From: Hofstenia miamia
Lineage: Eukaryota > Xenacoelomorpha > Acoela
NCBI GenBank assembly: GCA_004352715.1
Contig: SCFE01000067.1
Coordinates: 962,285 to 1,026,284, forward strand
Direction of reading: 5' to 3'
DNA length: 64,000 bases
This document shows positions 36,301-48,300 of the stretch, piece by piece. A program made the translations under genes and the position numbers. The notes beneath the pieces were generated by a model that saw only the letters and a list, made by a program, of their open reading frames with translations, was not told where the DNA came from and made no database searches. The first letter of the stretch is position 1; each line of letters begins with the position of its first letter.

Positions 36301-39300
36301 CATACTACACAACGTGAAAACAACAGCCGTGCTATGGTGCACTCTAACACATCTAGGTATCAGTATCGATTATTTATGGCAATATGCTATGAGCCATGAA
36401 TTAGGCTATATTTCTACTGTCTTTGTTTCACATATCAGCTGCTGTGAATAGGCGCTCTACTACTCTTCTTACTCTGTGATCTGCACTAGGTTTTGAGTGG
36501 CTGATAATATCTGCGTTTTGGTAGCAACATTTTATTTTAATTTATCAATCAAATAGTTTCATCTATTAAAGTAGCAGGTACGTTATAGGGATGGTAATTT
36601 GCATTATCTGTGATTGAGGGGACCAAATTGAGGGTACGTTATAGCGAAAAAGTACGTTATAGCGAATAAAGTACGTTATAGCGAAATTTTAAGTAGGAAT
36701 TTTTAGCGCATTTTCAAGGGACTAAATAATAAGTACGTTATAGCGAGCTACGTTATAGGAGATTTTACTGTAATTAGTAAGTGTAGTGTTTGCAATTACA
36801 AAATAATTTTCTTCGCTTGCTGACATGTCGCTAATAACAATTTGATTTTGCATGGGAGTTCAATTAACTCTTCAAAATATTGCTATAACTTTGCTTCACA
36901 GTGTAATTCATCAATTAAACCCTTCATTGTATCTTTGTTGTCGTTTACCATGACCAAATCTATTGGCTCCAGTTTGCAGAAATAAGAACAAATTTTGCTG
37001 ATCTTCCAGAAAACTACATTCATGATACAAACATGGGTGCCCACTTAAAAACGGTACTTTTTGGGAAGAAAAAACTGTAAGAACCATATACATATTAATA
37101 TTTATCAAAACATTAATGAACACATTTATTAACACATGTAAAGTGATTAAAAATATTCGAAGTGGCCTCCATTGGCCTCTACGCACTTTCGAAGACGTGG
37201 TATTCAACCTTCCACAGCTCTACGGATGATATCCATGGGGATAGAATTCCATGCTTCAGACAGACACTCTTTAAGTTCATTTAACGAATTGATGCTGCTA
37301 CGTTTGGACTGCAATTCAGCGAGAAGTAAGCCCCACACACAATAATCTAACACATTCAGATCGGGACTTTTGCTGGCCATTGAATGAAGTCTGTTGTGTT
37401 CGTCTGCAACCATGCAACAGTGTCCTTGGCGGTGTGTGCCTTGGCAACGTCTTGCTGCCACGTCCATTCCTGTCCATTCATTACTGCCTCAATATCAGTA
37501 AACATGGCGGGACACATCTCATCTCTATAAATATGCTGATTCACTGTTTTCTTCTTCCTTTTATAGCGCTGCAAAATAGGCACCCTGTAGTAAGAAATAG
37601 GAGATTTCAAAACTGATGAGTTACTTTGAACAGAACCTGTGGAATTAAAAGGATAATCAGGAAATTCTGGCTCACGTAATGTCCAGCAATAACAAGGATG
37701 GTCTATATTTAGATTGTCGTCTCGCAAATTATCATCAGAAGTTGAAACTAATTAAAAAATTTTTTCACTTTCTACCATTATTGAATTGGAATCTAAACCA
37801 TATTCTATAAATTTGTGGCGGNCAATATCAGTAAACATGGCGGGACACATCTCATCTCTATAAATATGCTGATTCACTGATTTCTTTTTCCTTTTATAGC
37901 AAGGAATGTCATCCTGTCCGGGAGCAAAACCCTCTATGAATCGTAATTCTGTCTTACCATGGTATGATACTGAACCATAACACATGAGTGACGGCTGCTG
38001 TTTATCACATTGCACTAAAAGATCTTCCTGGGGTATGTCTGTTTTCAATTTTACCTCCCTGTAAGTTTTTTCATTTTGTCTGTTGACACAGGGGGTGACA
38101 GTGTGAAATGAGCTTCATCTGAAAACCAAATGTTTCGATATGAATCAATAAATCGGTTTACCAGTGCCTCGGACTTGTTTGTGCCAGTCAGTTTGTGGGC
38201 AGGTGTAAGTTTATGACATTGAATACGCTTGTAACACTTAAGCTTTGACTTCTTCAAAATGTTTAATGCTGACGCAATTTGTCTTTGGCTTGAATGACGT
38301 ATGCTTTTATCCTGGGGTGATACAGCTAGTGTAACAACAGCTTGTCGCACTGGAGAATTTGATACGCGACGGACAGTTTCAGATCTCTTTTTACGCTGCT
38401 TAGAAGCTTGAGCACCACCATTCTTGATTCGTAGGTTTACTCGATCCATTTGTCTTTTACATATTGCTCCAAAAAAAATTAGGCAGAATACGTCGACACT
38501 TCATTAATCCCCATGTTGGACTCTCAGTTTTGAAGAGAGTTATGACCTCCCTCTTCAAGTCACTTAAGTGTGGCATTTTCACAAAGTAAAATAATATCTA
38601 ACGAAACAGTGATATTATTCTATTCTTTCTCGTATTTCATTGCACAGTTCCTATCGACCAATCAAAATCGATTGATCACGCGCCGTATGAATGACGAAAG
38701 CATGACATGCTGTCGCTGCAAAATCTGTATGGCAAAAAGTACCGTTTTTAAATGGGCACCCTATACTTGCAAAAAACTGTTCTAACCTTTATGGGTAATG
38801 CGGTTAAGATGTATGCCTATAAAAGCTACCTTTGCATGTGTCTTGACAAATATACTTTATGGTATCAATTTCTCTAAACTCTAAAATTTCATTTTACAAC
38901 CTTTGGTTTTGAGTATTCTGTCAGTTGTATTCATATTTAATATTGTTTAGGACAGAGCAATTACACATTGAACATTTATTTGGCATGCAAATTTCATTAA
39001 TACACTATATTAATACATAGGGGCTTTGATAATTTTACTATAGTTTCAGAAGAGGCCTTTGTTTGTATCGCCTTGATTGATAGTAATATTCAATATTTCG
39101 ATTAAAGCACTTAGATTAACGGCCTCTACGTTGTTGAAGTAGTATTTCTATTCTCGGTTTCTCGTTTAGTTGAAAAATTGAATTGGTTACCCCTTCCTTC
39201 TTTTGCAATGCATCTAAGTGTCTTGGCATCATCATTATATTTGTGTTTTTGTTTCAATGACGTTGAGTTCAACTGCTTGAATTTTGTTTTTCATATTTAT

Positions 39301-42300
39301 TTTTGTCAATCACCAATTTTTTAAAATGTAATTTCTCTGCTGTCTCTGCAAATTTTCAAGCACGAATTATTTTTATAGAATGCCGCTGATGCATTTATGC
39401 GTTATTAAATTCGTCTAATTTTGTTGGACATAATTCATTAATTTCTTCTAACCTCGAAGAATAAAAAATATTATATATATTATATATTATATATCATATT
39501 TAGCAATGCGTGTAGTGTATAAATTTTAGTTAATGATTTTTATCAAGTGAATCGCATATTTCTTAGAACAGCAAACAACGAAATGTGGTAATATGCGCTT
39601 GGATGACGGAGAAGAATGCGATGAAGGGCTGGAGAGCTCTTTCTTTGATATGAAAGGGCGATGTTGCGATGATAATTGCAAATTGCTCCCACATGCTGCT
39701 TGCAGGTGATTTTCTATTATAATGATTAACTACAAATATGTAAGGACATTCTGTCGCACTAGTAGTTGCCAATTATCATTTTTCAGATAACATTATTGCG
39801 CCAAAGATTTTCAAACGTAAAAATTAATTGCATTTTTTCTGTTCATAAATTTTTCTTAGACTTTGCGAATCAGAAAAAAAGAACATCCCCCGTCAGAATT
39901 TCAAGATTGATTTTGTATGGTTAAATCAAAAAATTTTCGGGAATAAATGCAAAAGAATTTAAAATGTAGTGAAATGTATGTTTGGGGGCGATTTTTACAA
40001 TATTTTGAANGCAAAATCTGTATGGCAAAAAGTACCGTTTTTAAATGGGCACCCTATACTTGCAAAAAACTGTTCTAACCTTTATGGGTAATGCGGTTAA
40101 GATGTATGCCTATAAAAGCTACCTTTGCATGTGTCTTGACAAATATACTTTATGGTATCAATTTCTCTAAACTCTAAAATTTCATTTTACAACCTTTGGT
40201 TTTGAGTATTCTGTCAGTTGTATTCATATTTAATATTGTTTAGGACAGAGCAATTACACATTGAACATTTATTTGGCATGCAAATTTCATTAATACACTA
40301 TATTAATACATAGGGGCTTTGATAATTTTACTATAGTTTCAGAAGAGGCCTTTGTTTGTATCGCCTTGATTGATAGTAATATTCAATATTTCGATTAAAG
40401 CACTTAGATTAACGGCCTCTACGTTGTTGAAGTAGTATTTCTATTCTCGGTTTCTCGTTTAGTTGAAAAATTGAATTGGTTACCCCTTCCTTCTTTTGCA
40501 ATGCATCTAAGTGTCTTGGCATCATCATTATATTTGTGTTTTTGTTTCAATGACGTTGAGTTCAACTGCTTGAATTTTGTTTTTCATATTTATTTTTGTC
40601 AATCACCAATTTTTTAAAATGTAATTTCTCTGCTGTCTCTGCAAATTTTCAAGCACGAATTATTTTTATAGAATGCCGCTGATGCATTTATGCGTTATTA
40701 AATTCGTCTAATTTTGTTGGACATAATTCATTAATTTCTTCTAACCTCGAAGAATAAAAAATATTATATATATTATATATTATATATCATATTTAGCAAT
40801 GCGTGTAGTGTATAAATTTTAGTTAATGATTTTTATCAAGTGAATCGCATATTTCTTAGAACAGCAAACAACGAAATGTGGTAATATGCGCTTGGATGAC
40901 GGAGAAGAATGCGATGAAGGGCTGGAGAGCTCTTTCTTTGATATGAAAGGGCGATGTTGCGATGATAATTGCAAATTGCTCCCACATGCTGCTTGCAGGT
41001 GATTTTCTATTATAATGATTAACTACAAATATGTAAGGACATTCTGTCGCACTAGTAGTTGCCAATTATCATTTTTCAGATAACATTATTGCGCCAAAGA
41101 TTTTCAAACGTAAAAATTAATTGCATTTTTTCTGTTCATAAATTTTTCTTAGACTTTGCGAATCAGAAAAAAAGAACATCCCCCGTCAGAATTTCAAGAT
41201 TGATTTTGTATGGTTAAATCAAAAAATTTTCGGGAATAAATGCAAAAGAATTTAAAATGTAGTGAAATGTATGTTTGGGGGCGATTTTTACAATATTTTG
41301 AAAAATGCTACGGGGTTTTGCATCGCTTCGATTTTGGTCACTTACTCAACCAAGATAGATGTTAGAAATGATGCGTACGCCCCTGGTTAGCGTCGTCCGA
41401 TATTTTCTTAAAATAACATTAGAATTATGTGCTGTTTGGAAAAATATAAAAAACATTGTTATAGTAAAAATTGAATAAACTAATAATTTCTTTGAGAATT
41501 ATTTAGTACCATCGGGCTTTTTTCGTCATAAAAAATATGCTAGAATTCATTTAATAAGTCTTCCCCCTAAGATAATGTAGTTGCAGTATCAACTAATTTG
41601 CATATGACGACCTAAGCGGAACTTGGGTGCTCCATTTACAGAAAACAAAATAGTTGAGGCTATTTGTCGTTGACATTCATGGTATTTAGACTTCTTTTTT
41701 ACTTGAACACTGGATGTGGGAAGAATTTAAATATTTTGCAAAATCACATTTTCGATTGTAAAAAAATAATATCTTCATGTAATTAAAACACAGAAATCCC
41801 AGTATTCCGAATTTCATAAGCTTGTAGGACAAAACATTTTGTGCCTATAAAAAGGCAATTGGAAATTTAGAGTTAATACATGTAGAATGAATTATATTTA
41901 TATAGCAAAAGAACGTTAGCTCTCACGCAATTCCTTGAAACTGTTTTAACAGGAAATTGCGCAATCGCTATCTTGTATTTAATCATTAATTACAATATGC
42001 CACTCTAAGCTTGGCTAGGCATAGAGAATACATCGCATTGTGATTCAGAGGTAGAATGTTTGTCTCATAAACAAAAGGTCGCAGGTTCGAATCCTGCCAT
42101 TGCAACTAAAACACTTCTCTGGCGCAATCCAAGCTTTTATTTTTTTGCTATGTACAGGTATTTCAATTTAGCAGCAAAAATGATCAAGCTTGCCAAAATT
42201 TCTACCTTGAAGATTATTAAGATCATAATGTTTGCTTATATTCACAAACTGCAAATGTTTTTGCAATCAATTGATAAATTATTGTAATTAAAAGTCATTA

Positions 42301-45300
42301 ACATGTATCATGCCGAGCATAGAGTTCAGTCGCATGCGCAAGTGGGACATGGTGGGTTTTGTTCACTCAAGTTTTTTCTAACCTGGGATGTTGTCTCCTC
42401 TCAGAAAATTCTATGTATGGCTCTGATAGAATTATTTTTGTTACAGTTGTTTTTCATTGCATAATTATGTAACGTGTTAAGTTTATAGTTTGTATTACAA
42501 CAATTTTTTAATTTTATATTCCATTTAACTTAAATGATGTACGGAACATTGAAGGGTTACTTGTAAAATCATAGATATTTTAAAAAAATTATCCTCGAAG
42601 AAAGTTTATTTTCAAGAGAAGTGCACAATTAATCTCTTAACCCTATTTTTCCTGGGGGCCGATTTGACCCCCTCCATATTTCTCGATATAACTCAGAGAC
42701 CGTTTTTTTTAAATTGACTATCCTATGACTTTTTCTTTAACTTGTTCTGCAACTTTTGACGAAAAATTATGCAGATAGTGTCAAGGGTTATAAATTTATA
42801 GCGATTTTAAAAGTCCATGACAAACTGACATTTTTTAAGTGTTTCGAAAATAACTATTTTGTATGTAAAGGCTATTAATTGAAACCAATTCATAATTTTC
42901 AATGCAAAATCACAATTAAATGTTTTCTATTTTTTATTTGCATTATAGGCCTTTCATTTGATTCCTATTTAGTAATATTTCTAACATTTTGTGTATATTT
43001 TGAAAAATTTGGCGCGTAAATTACTATCCCGTAGTTTGCATATTAATTATTGTATCACAAAGTGGTTACCGCCAAAATATTCCTGACATGTCAAAGTATC
43101 TCCACTCCAAATTTGGTGTTGTACCGTTTCCGAGATCTAAGGGAGAGGGACAAATCGGGCCCTCAGGGATAACTGCTAGGAAAAAGCCCAATTAAAATAG
43201 GGTTAAGATGGAACAAAGAAATATACGAGGATAATGTCTTTCGAATACACTTTGCACCTCGCTTATGTTATTGATGCTCAAGTGTGATCCATGCCATCAA
43301 ATCATACGTTTTCCAGTCATTTTTGTCGTTTCTACGCACAATCCGGGCCGTATTGACATCTCGCACCAGGTCACGAAATTTTCAGTGTCCTCACTTATTA
43401 GTACTGATAGATTTAATACTTTGATAAATGAGGTCAATACCACCTTTTACCCCATATAGCTCGAGATCTAGCTTTTTCTTATATAAGCGGCTTTTGCTGA
43501 TAATTGAATTCTTCCAAATTTTTTGCCAAATATCCGGTATGCCAATTGAATATAAAATAATTGCTCTTGCACTAAAAATATGATAAAATTGTACAAAACT
43601 TGATTAAATTTGAGGCAATTATACCAAATATTCAAGACATAGCTTAACCAATTAGTAATAATTAGAGGTGAAGTAGGGCTATCTTGACTATTATGGAGGT
43701 TAGATTTACTTATCTCTGTACATGTGTGATTGACAATACCATATAGAAAAAATGGAAAAGTTGGAGTACATTAGATTTTCAAGAGAGGTATAGACCACTT
43801 TTAAGTTTTTAATTACATCAAGCTGCATATAATTTCATATAAACTCTTTTTTTCAGGCTCTGCTACACATCGGTACTTTTTATTCAAATCTGGAATTAGT
43901 TTCAAACAAATATATGATGAAACAAACGATTAGAAGGAAAAAGGTTGAAGTTTTGAAAATTATGATTGTGAACGCTGCTTTAATATAAGGAATTTTATTT
44001 ATAAAGCAAGGGCGTTCACATCCATGCAATTCCTTAAAACTGTTTTAACAGTGGAATTGCGCAATCGCCGAATCGCCGTCTTGTATTTGAGTGTTAATTA
44101 CAAAATGTCACTCTAAGCTTGGCTAAGCATAGAGAATACATCGCATTGTGATTCAGAGGTAGAATGTTTGTCTGTTAAACGAAAGGTCGCAGGTTCGAAT
44201 CCTGCCATTGCAACTAATACTTCTCTAGCGCAATCCAAGCTTTTCTTTTATTTTTCAAGTATGCTTGTTCATATGTTAAATCTACTAAATACCTATTTTA
44301 ACTTCTCGATTTAATCGATTCCACTTTTGTATTAAAATATAAGGAATTTAAGTTTGAGCTTAATACGTTAGTGATTTAATTGCGTATAATGATTGAATTG
44401 TCCAGTTTTTGTTAAAATAAATTAGTACATAAATGGTTATATTTCATTTGGTATATTTAGTTTTTTATATTGATTTATATAATTTCGTTTATTTATTTTT
44501 TTCTTTTAATTGTCCAAATGTTGGTCTTAAAAACTCGATTTCACTATAGGATGATGTGCAGGGGTGTGATTATTACGCTTGCTGTTGGGCGACCCACACC
44601 ACACCAAAAGAAATGTCTACAAATCCACATCACAACACAGGAATAAAAATTTGCCTCACAAATCCCAATAACAACATTTCTTTTCTGATTTATTGAAATT
44701 CAATACTATACGCTGGATTTCACTTCGAAGTTTGGATAAAATCAAGTCAGTTACTAAAAATCTTTCTAAAATAATAATATTTATAAAACACACTCTTGGA
44801 ATTATAAGTTTTAAAAAAAGTTATTTATAAGAAATTTCCTCATAATATTGGATTTCAACAAATAATTGTTCATCAACTTAATTTTAACAGTCAAATTAAC
44901 TTTGATTTTAAATGTAATGTTAATTGGGACTATACTACGACTGCTCAAAATATATTTCGATTAAATTTGCGACAAGGGGGAGTGTTATCAATGCGAGTTT
45001 TATGAGGTTATTTTGTTCGGCCAAAGGGGTTTTCATTGAGTAGATATCTTCTGAATGCTGATGACAGTTCTACTCAGGATGACCCTTTAGAAATTGATAT
45101 TGTGAATGTTTCTATAAATAGAAAACTACTGTCATGCCTAAAAAGTGTCTTGTCGATATTATTAGAGCGATTGATCCTAAAAACACTGAAAATATAGAAA
45201 GTGAAAAGTATAGTGACTAAATTTATTTGATTGATTGTCAAATAAGATTTGAAAAGCGATTTGATTGTTTCTGAAGATTAAATTTGCGGGAGAAATACAT

Positions 45301-48300
45301 AACCTCAAACTGAATTGAGTAACTCAAAAATGAACAAATAGAAGGTCCAGCAGGCCCAGTTAATGATCGTTGTGGGTCTTGAAAGAAAGCGAAAATTCGA
45401 GTCCGAACTTAATAATCTTAAGCTCGAAAAGTTTAAGATTTAAAAGAATTGATTTGTTTTATCTATTGCTTAGATTGCTTTAATTATAGCTCATAGCTTG
45501 AACTTCTTTATTGATTGATGTATATGTATCTATTACTTTTTGCAACTTTAATTTTTGGTTGCATAATTATTTCAAATAATAGGAAATTCTATACTAATAA
45601 TTTAATTTTCACTCTAACTGACTTTTTAATAAGAACAATTGTATTCTAATAGTTTTCTCTTTACTGTTATTAAAATACGAAAATATGTTTATACATTTCA
45701 CATTTAGGTATTGAGAACCATTATTTCGTTATTAGCATATATTTTATCATACAAATTCAATTTGATTAGTTTTTTTACTTGAAAATGTTTTTGGCGGCAA
45801 TATTTGTTAAGATCTAAGAAACAATTATCAGTTAAGTATGTAGTATTCAATCAAAAGTTTATTAAATGGTACTAAGCCCTGTTTTAGTGACGCAAATCAT
45901 CCATGCTGCATGAACTGTCAAATAGTTAATGCCTCCAAAGTGTGCTTTCATGCACGAGAGTCTACATGTTTCTTGGAAACTATGTGTGATGGGAAATCTG
46001 CGAATTGCCGCTCACCTGAACAAAAGCCCAATGGCTATTCATGCATTGAAAAGTAAGTCTATATCCATTGTTAATGATAAAATATCTTAATTTTATGAGT
46101 TGACATATTACTATTGTTAAATTTATTAAACACGGAAGGAAACTTTGCACCTATGATTAGAGTTTGATTTCCAATGCTTACTTTTATCAAATTATTTTGT
46201 TCAAAGGCAAACCTAGCATTGTCAATATTGTACTGTTTATTACATTTCATACTCCTACATTATATTACGCAGTTGAGTCATTGCAATTGCAATTTTATAT
46301 TCGTAGTCTAGCCAATTTTAGAATTGTAGTTATTTGCAAATATTTTCAACGTCTCGAAAATCAACATTTACACTTATACTTAATTCGAGTAAGTTGTAGA
46401 AACTTAAGTATTGAATAAGTGATTAAATTTAATATTTAAGTATGCTGCATAAATTATTACATCACTATTAAATATATATGTATATTTTTTCTAGTTTGCA
46501 CTAGAAACTTTTCAATTGAATATGAAACGATCATACATGTTGACAGTTAATCAATTTTGTGACTCCCTCATCCATTGGAAAAAAATTTACTTCTTCTGTT
46601 GCGGGTTACAATCTATTACTCCGCAATTCACAATCCTCTCATGAGTATTAAGATTGTAGTTAGTCTTGCAAGAAAATCTAATTTAATCTATAATGGAAAT
46701 CCTATTTTTGGGCATTATTTGCATTTTGTGTGATTAATGGAAGTGTTTATTTAATAAATAGACTTGTTGATAGTATCCTAGTAATTTATAATTAACAGTG
46801 TGGTGATTTTCATTGATAAAATGATCTTTAAGACTCTCTTACTTTTCATTCTTTTATTAGCATGTTCTTTGCAGCCATTCAATTGTCAAGATATTTCAGT
46901 ACTACCCACACATGATCAAACTACTTTTTCGGATCAAAGTAGTTCAGTGTCTTCTACAGCTAAAGAAACAACCATTCAAACCACTGTCGCAACAATTTCT
47001 CAAACTTCCCTTGTTACCACTAAGCCGACAACTGTGGCAACTACTAAACCAACCACTGAAGCTACAACTGAACAAACTACAGTAGCTACAACTGAACAAA
47101 CTACTCTTATTACCACTGAGCCTACAACTGTGGCAACTACTAAACCAACCACTGAAGCTACAACTGAACAAACTACAGTAGCTACAACTGAACAAACTAC
47201 TCTTATTACCACTAAAGCTACAACTGAACAAACTACAGTAGCTACAACTGAACAAACTACTCTTATTACCACTAAGCCTACAACTGTGGCAACAACTAAA
47301 TGAACCACAGAAGCGACGACTGACCAAACTACAGAAGCTTCAACAGAACAAACTACAGAAGTTACAACCGAACAAACCACAGAAGCCACGACTGAGCAAA
47401 CTACAGAAGCTTCAACAGAACGAACTACAGAAGCTACAACTGAACAAACAACAGAAGGCACAACCGAGCGAACTACTGCAGTTACAACGGAGTTGTCTAC
47501 AAGCTTCACATCTGAGGTTTCAACTACTAATGTTAAATCATCTGAAGAACCTACAACATCTGCTACCTCAGCTTCTACTTCTAAAATATATACTGAAACG
47601 TTAACTACTAGTTCGGTTATGAATACCACCACAACACACAAGCATCATCGTTCTGGCGGCATTATATTTTTGATTACTATTGCATGTTTAGCTGGAATTC
47701 TTCTTTTAACGGTCGTTGTTATTTTTGTTATTTGGAGATTGTTCGTACATTACAAGATGAAGAAGTACAATGCTATTCAAGATGGCATTAATTAATAGTC
47801 ATTGCTTCGGTAGAGTAATCCACAATAGTTGCAAGCTCAAAATTATTGTCGTTGATTTGTCTTTATCTGCTAATTTATACGCTAGCACATTTTGATCTTC
47901 AATTAATTGTATAATAAAACGACAATTTTTGTGTTATTTATCTTTAATTATTAACTAAAATAATATCTTTCAATAAATATATAATTTTGTAATTGTGTAT
48001 TTGCTCATTTCCCATTTTCCATTGAATTCATAATTAATTTTAATGCAAACGATCTTTGCAGATTTTTTCCTTAACATACAAATCATGTTGTGTTTATTAT
48101 ACAATCATTTTCTTAGCTTTCTTTTGTTAAGTTAAATAATGTATATAACTTTTCAAATTGGAAAAAATTGCGTACTTGGTTTTTGAGTGAGTTTTGTATA
48201 TTATGTTAATAGGCTATTGACTTTTGATCAAATTTAGCTTTTCGCTATCTAGAAAAAGTCCACTCTAATTTGAAATACATGGGCATACATTGAAGGGTTG

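Larger units (their letters stand above)
34445..36770 (-). mobile_element. pogo/Tigger DNA transposon, nearly complete
   Basis: Bounded by TA (34,443 and 36,771) with matching ends CAGTAAAATCTC and several internal GTACGTTATAGCGA subrepeats near both ends. The minus strand encodes the transposase in order: Psq-like HTH ([20 protein letters not shown], about 36,110-36,040), CENP-B-type HTH (35,947-35,618: [34 protein letters not shown]), DDE core start (IFIVDENA) and continuation (35,583-35,359: [32 protein letters not shown]), and C-terminus (35,123-34,775: [24 protein letters not shown]). Frameshifts break it. About 2.3 kb, inside an ADAM17 intron. Confidence 0.85.

Noticed and set aside
36911-37207. 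Minus-strand 98-codon ORF downstream of the mariner transposase
   Set aside because: It runs through the transposon end and non-coding flank; its composition (repeated VLINVFINV) is low-complexity and does not continue the transposase.
40860-40998. A second disintegrin exon or alternative exon pair
   Set aside because: Exact copy within an exactly repeated 1292-bp block joined by a single n; phase would break if both were used.
24170-46052. Assignment of the protease to ADAM10
   Set aside because: FSPCS and some residues resemble ADAM10, but [20 protein letters not shown], the WDPLKNTC start and the CFxE-CGN junction fit ADAM17 better.
47301-47303. Selenocysteine codon in nested gene 1
   Set aside because: The aligned residue in sister repeats is proline in a Thr-rich repeat, no redox context exists, and no SECIS-like structure could be assessed.
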